NCBI GenBank assembly: GCA_002413785.1
Contig: DHXR01000024.1
Coordinates: forward strand, 33,893 to 97,892
Direction: 5' to 3'
DNA from: Mucilaginibacter sp. UBA5151
GTDB taxonomy: Bacteria; Bacteroidota; Bacteroidia; Sphingobacteriales; Sphingobacteriaceae
DNA length: 64,000 bases
The translations under genes and the position numbers were made by a program. The notes beneath the pieces were generated by a model. It saw nothing but the letters and a program-made list of their open reading frames with translations, had not been told where the DNA came from and made no database searches. Of this stretch, positions 17,610-26,844 are shown one piece after another (position 1 is the stretch's first letter; each line of letters begins with the position of its first letter).

Positions 17610-18012
17610 AACAAAAAATCAATTTATCCATCAAAGCATCAACCTTTTATAGGAATTGAGGCGCATCTGGCCTGGTAACCTCCAATCTTCCACCTATGAA
17701 AACAGCCTGTTTTCACACCTTTTGACCCTTTTTTACCGCAATGCTAAATTATATATAACCTAACAGGTTTAAAATGATACTAAACATATACCAGGGGTAA
17801 AATGACCCGTTTTAGGGCTTATAAATCATATAATTCCATGACCGGGGACATTCTTTGATTACTTATCGTTTAGCAGCTTTGCTATGAAAGGGAATTATTA
17901 AGTTTTGGTTTGATTTTATTTATAAACAGCTTAAATCAAACATTTTATACAGAAACTATATTATGTGTAAAGTGTTTATAATTAAGGAATAGTGGACCAC
18001 CCCAATTTAACC

Positions 18013-19371
18013 ATGCAAACAAAACATAAATTTATTATCCTAACTATACTTCTGTTTGCGGGCATTCAAACTCTTTATGGGCAGGACAGTACCCTGATGG
18101 GCACAAGCATAAAATGGGACCTGGTAAAATGTATTGATTACGCCAAAAAAAACAATATCCAGATTAATACCTACCGGCTTTCCCAATTAACCAGTCAGCA
18201 GCAATATTTGCTGGCAAAGGCAGCAAGGTTGCCCAATCTCTCGGGCTCAGCCTCGCAAAACTTTGAACACGCCAACTCCAATGGCAATTTTAATAGCATA
18301 AATGGACAAAATGGAGGACGCGGCTCTGGTTTTACAGCCTCCGGCAACTATAGTTTAAACTCATCAATGACCCTATATAACGGCAACCTCATTAATAATA
18401 CCATAAACCAGGCAAACCTTTCGGTGCAGGCGGCAAACCTTAGCATTTTGAAGCAGGAAAACGACATCTCCCTACAGGTAACCCAGGCTTACCTTACTGT
18501 TTTATTGGATAAAGAAGATATTGTATATGATACCGACCTGGTCACTACCGCACAGGCCCAGGTAAAACAGGAGCAACAAAAGTATGATGTGGGCAGTGTG
18601 GCCCGAAGCGCACTCATCCAATTGCAGGCACAGCTTGCCACCGATAAATATACCCTTGTAAATGCAAAAAACGCCGAAAGGGGCGACCTGCTGACTTTAA
18701 AACAGCTGTTGTTTTTATTGAATGATGTAAATTTTGACATCGTAAAGCCGGATACGATTGTACCTATTGACAGTGTAGCCTTATTTCACGATGCCGAACA
18801 AAGCGCTTTAAAAAACTTCCCCGATGTGAAAATAGGTGAGTTAGGTGTAAAAACAGCCCAATACGGCGTGGATATAGCAATGGCGGGTTATAAGCCATCC
18901 CTGACAGCCGGGGGCTCGTTAAATTCTGGTTATGTTACGGGCCAGGGCAACTTTCCCGGTCAGTTGAACAGTAATTTTAACCAGCAGCTGGGGCTGAACC
19001 TTGCGGTTCCCATCTTTACAAAAAGAGTGGTTAAAACCCAGGTGGAAGAAGCCAAAATTGCGGTAGACCAGGCACAGCTCAATCTAAAAAACACAACAAT
19101 TACACTTTCGCAGACAGTTGAGCGGGCGTATATTAATGTTGAAAATGCAAAAAGCCAGTATGATGCCGCGCTTGAGCAGTACAATTATAACAAGGAGAGC
19201 TATCGTATTGCCACCGAGCAGCTAAAAGTCGGGGTTGCCAATATTGTCGCCTTTTTACTGCAAAAAACCCTTTTTGTGCAGGCGCAGCAAGCTTTCATAC
19301 AGGCAAAGTATAACGAACTGCTAACTTTAAAGATCTATGACTTTTACCGGGGCATCCCCATTAAACTATAA
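18013..19371 (+). CDS. TolC family outer-membrane efflux protein
   Basis: A 452-residue outer-membrane channel protein with signal peptide ILLFAGIQTLYG and OEP features: DLVKCIDYAKKNNIQI at the N-terminus, SGSASQNFEHAN strand region, and a C-terminal repeat with RIATEQLKVGVANIV. The ATG at 18013 is chosen over a GTG at 17992 as it begins the signal peptide. First gene of a four-gene plus-strand operon with MacA- and MacB-like partners, opposite to the YbhGFSR-like operon. Confidence 0.9.
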   Translation: MQTKHKFIILTILLFAGIQTLYGQDSTLMGTSIKWDLVKCIDYAKKNNIQINTYRLSQLTSQQQYLLAKAARLPNLSGSASQNFEHANSNGNFNSINGQNGGRGSGFTASGNYSLNSSMTLYNGNLINNTINQANLSVQAANLSILKQENDISLQVTQAYLTVLLDKEDIVYDTDLVTTAQAQVKQEQQKYDVGSVARSALIQLQAQLATDKYTLVNAKNAERGDLLTLKQLLFLLNDVNFDIVKPDTIVPIDSVALFHDAEQSALKNFPDVKIGELGVKTAQYGVDIAMAGYKPSLTAGGSLNSGYVTGQGNFPGQLNSNFNQQLGLNLAVPIFTKRVVKTQVEEAKIAVDQAQLNLKNTTITLSQTVERAYINVENAKSQYDAALEQYNYNKESYRIATEQLKVGVANIVAFLLQKTLFVQAQQAFIQAKYNELLTLKIYDFYRGIPIKL

Positions 19372-19383
19372 AACCGAGCTATC

Positions 19384-20667
19384 ATGAAACCTAATTTAAA
19401 AAAGATATTAATTATTGCTGCGGTATTGATAGCCATAATTTTTATCTGGTTTTTATTCATCCGCAAAAAAGAGGTTCCTGTGACCGTCCTTGCAGAGAAA
19501 CCAACGATAGGTTACATTGCGCAAAGCGTAACTGCGACGGGTAAAATAGAACCTGTTGATACCGTTACTGTTGGTACTCAGGTATCAGGGATATTGAAAT
19601 ATTTATTTGTGGATTTCAATTCGAAGGTAAAAAAGGGGGAGTTACTGGCCGAACTTGATAAATCATTGCTACAGGCGACACTCGATCTGTATAAAGGCAA
19701 TTTGCAGAATGCCCAAAGCCAATTGGTTTTTGCAACAAATAACTTTAACCGGCAAAGCCTCCTTTTTAAAACCGACGCCATCAGCAAAGCTGATTATGAT
19801 GCAGCGCTGAATACGCGTGATGCGGCAAAAGCCGGTGTGGCAAGCGCCCAGGCGCAGGTGCGGCTTGCGCAGAAAAACTTATCGTATGCCAATATTTATT
19901 CTCCCATTGATGGCGTAGTGTTAAACCGAAACATCAGTATCGGGCAAACCGTTGCCGCCAGTTTCAGTACGCCTACGCTTTTTGTCATTGCAAAAGATAT
20001 TACCAAAATGCAAGTGCAGGCCAATGTGGATGAGGCCGATATTGGTGGTGTAAAAACAGGCAACCGGGCAACGTTCACGGTTGACGCTTTTATAACCGAT
20101 CAGTTTGGCGGAACAGTTATGGACGTGCGCCTGCACCCTTCCGTGTCTTCAAATGTTGTAACCTATACTACAATAATCAATGCGCCAAATGACGATATGA
20201 AATTAAAGCCCGGGATGACAGCGAATATTGTTATTTACACCAAAGAAGTCAATAATGCAATGCTGATTCCGGCAAAAGCGCTAAGCTTCACACCAGATTC
20301 ATCTCTTGCGGCTACTTATCAAATTGTGGGTAAACCAAGTCATAAAGGTCCGCGTAAAACGAATGCAGCGGGCCGCGGCGCAACGGGGAACATTGCTGCG
20401 CATACGGCTAAAAGCAGGTCAGATACTTCGGCTGTAACAAAACAAAAGGCCTTGATTTGGTTATTGCAAGGCAATAAACTGGTGCAGAAGCGGATTGAAA
20501 TTGGCTTAAACGACAATACCCATGTTGAAGTATTATCGGGCTTAACTGTTAACGATCTGGTAATAACCGGAATAGTTAGCGGAACGGGATCATCTGCAGC
20601 TTCAACATCCCCGGGAGGCAGCCCATTCTTACCAAAACGACCAACAGGAGGCGGAAGGACCCGATGA
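19384..20667 (+). CDS. MacA-like periplasmic adaptor
   Basis: Adaptor of 427 residues anchored by an N-terminal helix (ILIIAAVLIAIIFIWFLFI). The lipoyl halves are VSGILKYLFVDFNSKVKKGE and IYSPIDGVVLNRNISIGQTV, with a short coiled coil between them, then a beta-barrel domain and membrane-proximal domain. The C-terminus is an unusual Gly/Pro/Arg-rich tail. It overlaps the ATPase gene by 4 bases. Should couple the MacB-like ABC unit to the TolC-like channel; substrate (macrolide, peptide or lipid) unknown. Confidence 0.9.
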   Translation: MKPNLKKILIIAAVLIAIIFIWFLFIRKKEVPVTVLAEKPTIGYIAQSVTATGKIEPVDTVTVGTQVSGILKYLFVDFNSKVKKGELLAELDKSLLQATLDLYKGNLQNAQSQLVFATNNFNRQSLLFKTDAISKADYDAALNTRDAAKAGVASAQAQVRLAQKNLSYANIYSPIDGVVLNRNISIGQTVAASFSTPTLFVIAKDITKMQVQANVDEADIGGVKTGNRATFTVDAFITDQFGGTVMDVRLHPSVSSNVVTYTTIINAPNDDMKLKPGMTANIVIYTKEVNNAMLIPAKALSFTPDSSLAATYQIVGKPSHKGPRKTNAAGRGATGNIAAHTAKSRSDTSAVTKQKALIWLLQGNKLVQKRIEIGLNDNTHVEVLSGLTVNDLVITGIVSGTGSSAASTSPGGSPFLPKRPTGGGRTR

Positions 20668-21425
20668 GCAAAAAAATATTAGAGATAAAGGATCTGAAAC
20701 GTGATTTTATAATGGGAAGCGAAACAGTTCACGCGCTCAGAGGTATATCATTTGATGTGGAAGCTGGTGAATTTGTAACCATTATGGGTAGCAGCGGGTC
20801 GGGCAAAACAACATTATTAAATATCTTAGGCTGCCTTGACAGACCAACTATCGGGAATTATTTCCTCGATGGTGTGGACGTTAAACTATTGACGCGTGAC
20901 GAACTGGCCCAACTGCGCAACCATAAGATCGGGTTTGTTTTCCAGTCATATAACCTGCTGCCACGTACCACTGCGCTGGAAAACGTGGAGCTGCCCCTGT
21001 TATACAACAAGGACATCAGTGCTGTTGAAAGGCGTGAAAGGGCGGTTCATGCTTTGGAGGCTGTAAAACTGGCAGACAGGTTTGACCATACACCAAGCCA
21101 GCTTTCAGGCGGACAGCAGCAGCGGGTGGCTATTGCCAGGGCGCTTGTAAATGAACCCGTAATGATTTTAGCCGATGAGGCCACAGGAAACCTGGACAGC
21201 CGTACATCCTACGATATTATGGCCCTGATGCAGGAACTTAATTCACACCAGGGAAAAACCATCGTATTTGTAACGCATGAGCCAGATATAGCTTCATTCA
21301 GCAGCCGTACCATACAACTGCGGGATGGCATGATACAAAAAGATTATAAAAATGAACACACGCGTTCAGCAAAAGAGGTATTGGCCGATTTGCCGAACGC
21401 TGATGATTATGCAAAACAAAAATGA
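20664..21425 (+). CDS. MacB/LolD-type ABC transporter ATPase
   Basis: A 253-residue ATPase: Walker A GSSGSGKTT, Q-loop FQSYNLLPR, signature LSGGQQQRVAIARALVNEP, Walker B MILADEATGNLD, switch VTHE. This is the LolD/MacB group. In E. coli MacB the ATPase is fused to the membrane part; here it is a separate gene that overlaps both neighbours by 4 bases, which argues for translational coupling. Confidence 0.93.
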   Translation: MSKKILEIKDLKRDFIMGSETVHALRGISFDVEAGEFVTIMGSSGSGKTTLLNILGCLDRPTIGNYFLDGVDVKLLTRDELAQLRNHKIGFVFQSYNLLPRTTALENVELPLLYNKDISAVERRERAVHALEAVKLADRFDHTPSQLSGGQQQRVAIARALVNEPVMILADEATGNLDSRTSYDIMALMQELNSHQGKTIVFVTHEPDIASFSSRTIQLRDGMIQKDYKNEHTRSAKEVLADLPNADDYAKQK

Positions 21426-22642
21426 GTTTAATTAACCTGATCAAGATAGCACTTAAAGCCCTGCAACGTAATAAACTGAGGGCTTTGTTAACCATGCTGG
21501 GCATCATCATCGGTGTTGCTTCAGTTATTGCCATGGTAGCCATTGGCCAGGGCTCCAAGCAAAGCATCCACGACCAGCTGTCAAATATGGGAACAAACAT
21601 GATCACCGTTCAGCCCGCCAGTAACCTGAGTGGCGGCGTAAGAATTGCCGGTTCGAGTTTCCAGACATTGACATCGAAAGATATCACAGCGTTAAAAACC
21701 GGCGCGCCTGATATTACCGAGATCTCACCCGCAGTAAGTTCGAAAGGACAAGCTATAACCGGCGCATTAAACTGGCCTACAACCATGACCGGTGTAAGTA
21801 TTGAATATTTGGATATCCGTAAGGTGACAATTAAGGACGGGATAGCATTTACCCAAAACGATGTTTTAACTTCAGCAAAAGTATGTCTTATCGGGCAAAC
21901 AGTTATCGACAACCTGTTCCCAAACGGAGAAAACCCAATAGGGAAAGTGATTCGCTTTGGCCACATCCCTTTCCAGATCATCGGCGTGCTAAACCCTAAA
22001 GGATTTAACGCCTTTGGGCAGGACCAGGATGATATCCTGATAGCACCCTATACTACCGTTCAAAAGCGAATTTTAGCTACCATCTATTATTCAAATATTT
22101 ATGCATCTGCAGCCAACGAAAATGTTACCAATGCAGCGGTTTCTGAAATAACCCGTACGTTAAGGGAATCGCACCGTTTAACTGCTGCCGAAGACAATGA
22201 TTTTACAGTTCGTACGCAGCAAGAGCTTATAGCAACTTTAAGTTCTACAAGCGGGTTGCTCACGGTGTTATTAACGGTTATTGCCGGTATTTCATTAGTG
22301 ATCGGCGGCATAGGCATCATGAACATTATGTATGTTTCGGTAACCGAACGTACCCGCGAAATTGGCCTGCGTATGTCCATCGGCGCCAGGGGGAAAGATA
22401 TTTTACTGCAATTTTTGATGGAAGCAGTCATCATAAGTATTACCGGCGGAGTTATTGGCGTATTGCTTGGATTTCTTTCCACCTGGCTTGTAACCCTTAT
22501 CCTTAAGTGGCCTACGGTTGTTTCCCAATCATCAGTATTACTATCATTTGTTGTTTGCGCAGTTACCGGCATCTTCTTTGGCTACTATCCGGCACTCAAA
22601 GCCTCAAGGCTTGATCCTATTGAGGCTTTAAGATACGAGTAA
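21422..22642 (+). CDS. MacB-like ABC permease (FtsX superfamily)
   Basis: A 406-residue permease with the MacB layout: one N-terminal membrane helix (LRALLTMLGIIIGVASVIAM), a periplasmic MacB_PCD domain of about 220 residues, and three C-terminal membrane helices. The marker IGIMNIMYVSVTERTREIGL and ending ALKASRLDPIEALRYE are typical. Last gene of the operon. Acts as a mechanotransmitter that drives export from the periplasm through TolC. Confidence 0.92.
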   Translation: MSLINLIKIALKALQRNKLRALLTMLGIIIGVASVIAMVAIGQGSKQSIHDQLSNMGTNMITVQPASNLSGGVRIAGSSFQTLTSKDITALKTGAPDITEISPAVSSKGQAITGALNWPTTMTGVSIEYLDIRKVTIKDGIAFTQNDVLTSAKVCLIGQTVIDNLFPNGENPIGKVIRFGHIPFQIIGVLNPKGFNAFGQDQDDILIAPYTTVQKRILATIYYSNIYASAANENVTNAAVSEITRTLRESHRLTAAEDNDFTVRTQQELIATLSSTSGLLTVLLTVIAGISLVIGGIGIMNIMYVSVTERTREIGLRMSIGARGKDILLQFLMEAVIISITGGVIGVLLGFLSTWLVTLILKWPTVVSQSSVLLSFVVCAVTGIFFGYYPALKASRLDPIEALRYE

Positions 22643-22659
22643 TAAACAGTTAACAGATT

Positions 22660-22971
22660 GACGGATAGTATGCATGTAAGCGTAATTCCTTTCCCAAAAC
22701 ATCCTGATAACAATAGAAAGTTACCTTAACGACATATTGTCCCCCGGGTTACCGCTTTGTAGAAATAGCATAAAATATATGGTTGTGCCCCGTCCAGGGG
22801 TTACCCAATTCGCGAAGGGTAGCCCCTGGACGGGGCACAAAATGCTTGTGTTTTCATTTTCTACAAAGCGGTAACCCCTACGGGGCATTCTATTTGAATT
22901 AAAAACATAGAACTTTTAAATAATTATTATAAAGCGAAATTAACTTCACCCACCCCAAACGTCATAGAGCT
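22660..22971. repeat. 320-bp repeat with GGGGCA hairpins, copy 1
   Basis: Starts GACGGATAGT and ends GTCATAGAGC. The middle holds hairpins built on GCCCCGTCCAGGGGTTACC and its complement-like partner and on CTACAAAGCGGTAACCCC. It matches 34370-34691 across its length apart from substitutions. No protein is encoded. It fills most of the 22643-23065 gap. Confidence 0.85.
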
Positions 22972-23065
22972 GAAAAATAGTGTTGATAAAAAAACCGAAC
23001 ACCATTTTTTTCTGATCAAAAAACAACAGGATATTTTTTCAATATTTGCAATTACAACCATTATT

Positions 23066-24295
23066 ATGAAAAGAGCCTTCTTATCTATTTTGCTTTTAAC
23101 GATCTTTTTAACTTCGCCTAAAGCGCAAACAGCAAAGTTTATCACCACCAGGGGGAAAGAAATAATCGGCCCCGATAAAAAACCATTCCTGATAAAGGGC
23201 ACAAACCTGGGTAACTGGCTGGTGCCTGAAGGGTATATGTTCAAGTTTAAAAGTGTGAACTCGCCCCGGCTGATCAACGAGGCGCTGGCGGAGTTACTTG
23301 GCCCGGAAGAAACCAAACTATTCTGGAAAAAATTCCAGGACACCTATATTACTGCCGGTGACATCCATTTTTTAAAGGCTTCGGGCATGAATTCCATCCG
23401 GATACCCTTTAATTATCGTCTCTTCACTACCGAAAATTACTGCGGGCAAAACAATCCTAACCGCGGCTTTGAACTGCTCGATAGGGTGATCAGCTGGTGC
23501 AAAAAAGAAGGTTTATACGTTATTTTAGATATGCATTGCGCCCCCGGTGGGCAAACAGGCGATAATATAGATGACGGCTTTGGTTATCCGTTTTTGTTTA
23601 AAAGCAAGGCCATGCAGCAATTAACAGCAAGTATATGGAAACGCATTGCGGCCCATTATAAAAATGAAACTATTGTAATGGGCTACGACCTGCTGAACGA
23701 GCCCATCGCCACTTATTTTAATGCCGATGAATTTAACCCCTATCTTGAACCGCTTTATAAAGAAATAACCAAAGCGGTGCGCTCGGTAGATAAAAACCAT
23801 ATCCTGTTTTTAGGCGGCGCACAGTGGGACAGTAATTTTAAAGTATTTGGGCCACCCTTTGATTCAAAATTGGTTTACACATTCCATAAATACTGGACCA
23901 AAACAACAGGTAAAGAAGTGATACAGGATTACATTGATTTCAGGGATAAAAATAATGTACCCATCTATTGCGGCGAAACCGGCGAAAACAAGGACGAATG
24001 GTGCGAAGCTTTCCGTAAAACCCTTGAGGAGAATAACATCGGCTGGCATTACTGGCCCTATAAAAAGTTAGACAATACCGCAGGCATCATCACTTTTGAT
24101 ATGCCGGCAGGGTATGATAAGCTAATTGACTATACCGAACAACCCAGGGCTGATTTCGCCGCTATCCGCAAAGCCGCCCCCGCAGACCGGGAAGAGATAA
24201 AAAAAGCGTTATATGCGTTTTTAAACAACAGCAAATTTGAAAACTGCAGGCCAAACAAAGGATATATTGAAGCATTAGGGCTAAAGGTTCCCTGA
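23066..24295 (+). CDS. Glycoside hydrolase family 5 (BglC-like)
   Basis: Secreted enzyme of 409 residues with a signal peptide (FLSILLLTIFLTSPKAQ). The catalytic barrel opens with IKGTNLGNWLVPEGYM and NSIRIPFNYR. The acid/base glutamate is in YDLLNEP (about residue 212) and the nucleophile in PIYCGETGE (about 304). These are GH5 landmarks; BglC-type exo-beta-1,3-glucanase or endoglucanase is the nearest activity. Single gene between two repeat elements. Family firm, substrate not decided. Confidence 0.9.
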   Translation: MKRAFLSILLLTIFLTSPKAQTAKFITTRGKEIIGPDKKPFLIKGTNLGNWLVPEGYMFKFKSVNSPRLINEALAELLGPEETKLFWKKFQDTYITAGDIHFLKASGMNSIRIPFNYRLFTTENYCGQNNPNRGFELLDRVISWCKKEGLYVILDMHCAPGGQTGDNIDDGFGYPFLFKSKAMQQLTASIWKRIAAHYKNETIVMGYDLLNEPIATYFNADEFNPYLEPLYKEITKAVRSVDKNHILFLGGAQWDSNFKVFGPPFDSKLVYTFHKYWTKTTGKEVIQDYIDFRDKNNVPIYCGETGENKDEWCEAFRKTLEENNIGWHYWPYKKLDNTAGIITFDMPAGYDKLIDYTEQPRADFAAIRKAAPADREEIKKALYAFLNNSKFENCRPNKGYIEALGLKVP

Positions 24296-24360
24296 ATGGG
24301 AAGCGGAAAGCTGAAAGCCGAAAGACCAAAGCAGAAAGAAAAGGTTGCTGTGCAAAAACC

Positions 24361-24487
24361 GGCCCGTTCAAGTGTCCACACTTGAATGATTTTTGTTGGG
24401 AGCGTCCCCGCTCCCGATCATGAAAGGATTTATTTGTAAGACGGAACGCTCGATATATGACGTGAGCATGGGCACTTGATTGGCGGG
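24361..24487. repeat. REP-like element, copy C (upstream of the R-M cassette)
   Basis: Opposite orientation to copies A and B, same as copy D. It has the end TTCAAGTGTCCACACTTGAA and the GGGAGCGTCCCCGCTCCC hairpin; its right end is shortened (GGCACTTGATTGGCGGG), missing about 27 bases present in copy D. Confidence 0.85.
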
Positions 24488-24561
24488 TGATTTGAGTAGT
24501 ACATGAACTTCTTTTATTAGCTTTTCTTTTGTTATTTTTGAAAAATAGATTTTTCAAATTA

Positions 24562-25575
24562 ATGAGTTTTCCAGAGTATATTAACAACCTTCTTAGGCCT
24601 GAAATCACAGAGAAAGAAATCGTCCTTGATTTATTCGCTGGCTGTGGTGGCTTATCTTTGGGTTTTGAGGCGGCCGGATATGAAACCATTGGTTTTGAAA
24701 TGAATGTACCGGCGTCAGACACCTACAATGCCAACTTAACAGGAAAATGCCACGCTATTAAACTTGACACAGCGTTTGAATACCCGAAAGCGGAAATAAT
24801 TATTGGCGGACCGCCATGTCAGCCTTTTAGCGTGGGCGGAAATCAAAAGGGAATAGAAGATGCACGGGATGGATTCCCTATTTTTATAGATGCCGTAAAA
24901 AAATTGCAGCCAAAGGTTTTTATGTTTGAGAATGTCCGCGGCCTTCTTTATTCTAATAAGTGGTATTTTGAATTAGTTATAAAAGAATTGAGGAAACTCG
25001 GTTATATAATAAGTTACAGATTACTTAATGCTGTAAGTTACGGAGTACCGCAAAACAGAGAAAGGCTGTTTGTAATTGGGCACAAAACAAAATTTGAATT
25101 TCCGAAACCTGGACTTAAGAAATCCACAGTAGGTGAAGCAATTGGCGATCTCATGCATGAATTTTCAGATGAGAGTAAATTTTTAACGCCGTCTATGGAT
25201 CAGTACGTTGCAAAATACGAAAAAGCCTCTTCATGTATTAATCCAAGAGACTTATATCCTGAGAAACCAGCCCGGACATTAACCTGTCGTAATCTTGCCG
25301 GAGCAACAGGAGATATGCACCGTGTAAGACTGAAAGACGGCAGAAGAAGGCGAGTTACCGTTCAGGAAGCTGCGCGATTACAAAGTTTTCCTGATTGGTT
25401 TGAATTTGCCGGAAATGAAACATCAAAATTTAATCAAATCGGAAACGCCGTTCCTCCACTTTTAGCATGGCACTTAGCTTGTGCAATAAAAGCATGTTAC
25501 AATTCTAAAGAAGAATACAGTACACAGGAAATACATCACAATTTTATTCAAAACGAAGTCCTTACCTTATTTTAA
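24562..25575 (+). CDS. DNA (cytosine-5) methyltransferase of an R-M system
   Basis: A 337-residue C5 methyltransferase. Motif I is DLFAGCGGLSLGFEAAG, motif IV with the catalytic Cys is GGPPCQPFS, motif VI ENVRG, motif VIII QNRERLFVIG, motif IX RTLTCR, motif X GNAVPP. It methylates cytosine to protect host DNA from the neighbouring nuclease. The target-recognition region between VIII and IX is short, and the site cannot be read. The ATG at 24562 is taken since motif I is then at a normal distance. The nuclease gene follows after 2 bases. Base use is visibly more AT-rich than in the flanking GH5 gene, suggesting transfer. Confidence 0.93.
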   Translation: MSFPEYINNLLRPEITEKEIVLDLFAGCGGLSLGFEAAGYETIGFEMNVPASDTYNANLTGKCHAIKLDTAFEYPKAEIIIGGPPCQPFSVGGNQKGIEDARDGFPIFIDAVKKLQPKVFMFENVRGLLYSNKWYFELVIKELRKLGYIISYRLLNAVSYGVPQNRERLFVIGHKTKFEFPKPGLKKSTVGEAIGDLMHEFSDESKFLTPSMDQYVAKYEKASSCINPRDLYPEKPARTLTCRNLAGATGDMHRVRLKDGRRRRVTVQEAARLQSFPDWFEFAGNETSKFNQIGNAVPPLLAWHLACAIKACYNSKEEYSTQEIHHNFIQNEVLTLF

Positions 25576-25577
25576 TA

Positions 25578-26567
25578 ATGGAAGATTATCTACCCTCCAG
25601 TAAAAAGGCCTCGAAAGTGAAACAGCTGATAAATGAGGCGTTAGATATATTGCATCAGGCAGGTATCCCATTTTCAGAAAAAAGCCCAAGGGGATTAGAA
25701 AAAATGGCTATGGCTTTTTTGGCAGTTTCTGGTGTTACCGGGGACTGGAAAATTGCAAAAGGTGTTTCTCAAAACAGACGGTTAAAAACAAGAGAAATAA
25801 TTATTTTCATCAATGAAAATTTCGATGAAAATATTTCGTCTGGTTCATATGATGATATTCGCAGAAAAGATCTGAAATTACCTGTTGTTGCCATGCTTAT
25901 TATCAATAGTGGTGATAAAGGGCGTGCAACTAATGATCCCACAAGGGGCTATGCTTTAGATGGCGGATTTGAAAAGCTAATTATAAGCTATAAAACGAAC
26001 AACTGGGATAAAAATCTGAAAGAGTTTTTGAGTGAAAGGCAAACACTTACCGATATACTTGCAAGAAAACGGAACCTTGATCTTATTCCCGTTATGCTAC
26101 CGGGAAATAAGCCAATAGTTCTTTCGCTGGGGGAACACAATGCCCTGCAAAAAGCAATCGTAGAAGATTTCCTGCCTCGTTATGGACATGGTTGTGAAGT
26201 TCTTTACATAGGTGACACTTCTAATAAGTCGCTCCATTTGGAAACGGAAGTGCTTTACGGCCTTAATTTTTTTGAACTTTCTCATGATGAACTTCCTGAT
26301 ATAATTGCTTATGACAAAAATAAAAACTGGCTGTATCTTATTGAGGCAGTACACAGTTCAGGGCCAATTAGTGAAATCAGGTTGCATGAATTGAAGCTAT
26401 TGCTTAAAGATTGTCCGGCTGAACTAATTTTTGTTACGGCCTTTCTTAATCGCGATACTTTTAGGAAATGGTCATCGCAAATTGCCTGGGAAACCGAAGT
26501 TTGGATCGCCGATAACCCGGATCACCTAATACATTTCAATGGACACAGATTTCTCGGCCCATTTTAG
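25578..26567 (+). CDS. BsuBI/PstI-type restriction endonuclease
   Basis: Type II restriction enzyme of 329 residues. The N-terminal helical domain carries LEKMAMAFLAVSGVTGDWK. The C-terminal nuclease core has GDTSNKSLH, then LPDIIAYDKNKNWLYLIEAV, then HSSGPISEIRL, the PD-(D/E)XK-like signature of the BsuBI/PstI family. PstI and BsuBI cut CTGCAG and pair with adenine methyltransferases, but the partner here is a cytosine methyltransferase. The recognition site therefore cannot be assumed. Lies between REP-like copies C and D. Confidence 0.88.
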   Translation: MEDYLPSSKKASKVKQLINEALDILHQAGIPFSEKSPRGLEKMAMAFLAVSGVTGDWKIAKGVSQNRRLKTREIIIFINENFDENISSGSYDDIRRKDLKLPVVAMLIINSGDKGRATNDPTRGYALDGGFEKLIISYKTNNWDKNLKEFLSERQTLTDILARKRNLDLIPVMLPGNKPIVLSLGEHNALQKAIVEDFLPRYGHGCEVLYIGDTSNKSLHLETEVLYGLNFFELSHDELPDIIAYDKNKNWLYLIEAVHSSGPISEIRLHELKLLLKDCPAELIFVTAFLNRDTFRKWSSQIAWETEVWIADNPDHLIHFNGHRFLGPF

Positions 26568-26618
26568 AAATATATTCTGGATGGGATTAGGACAACTCGT
26601 ATCTCGTTGCTTGTGTCT

Positions 26619-26772
26619 CCGCCCAAGTGTCAACGCTTGAATGATTTTGTTGGGAGCATCCACGCTCCCGATCATGAAGGGATTTATTTGCAAGACGGAA
26701 TGCTTGATCTATGACGTGAGCGTGGACGCTCAAAATTTAATATGTTCAAGTGTGGACACTTGAACAGGCGGG
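26619..26772. repeat. REP-like element, copy D (downstream of the R-M cassette)
   Basis: Longest copy in this orientation, with the GGGAGCATCCACGCTCCC hairpin, a GAGCGTGGACGCTC hairpin and the end TTCAAGTGTGGACACTTGAA then CAGGCGGG. With copy C it makes a direct repeat around the methyltransferase and nuclease genes. Confidence 0.85.
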
Positions 26773-26844
26773 TATTTTACCGGGTCTTTTTTTGTATAAA
26801 TATAAGCAATTTACCGCCCATAGTCAATCACCACATCATCCGGG

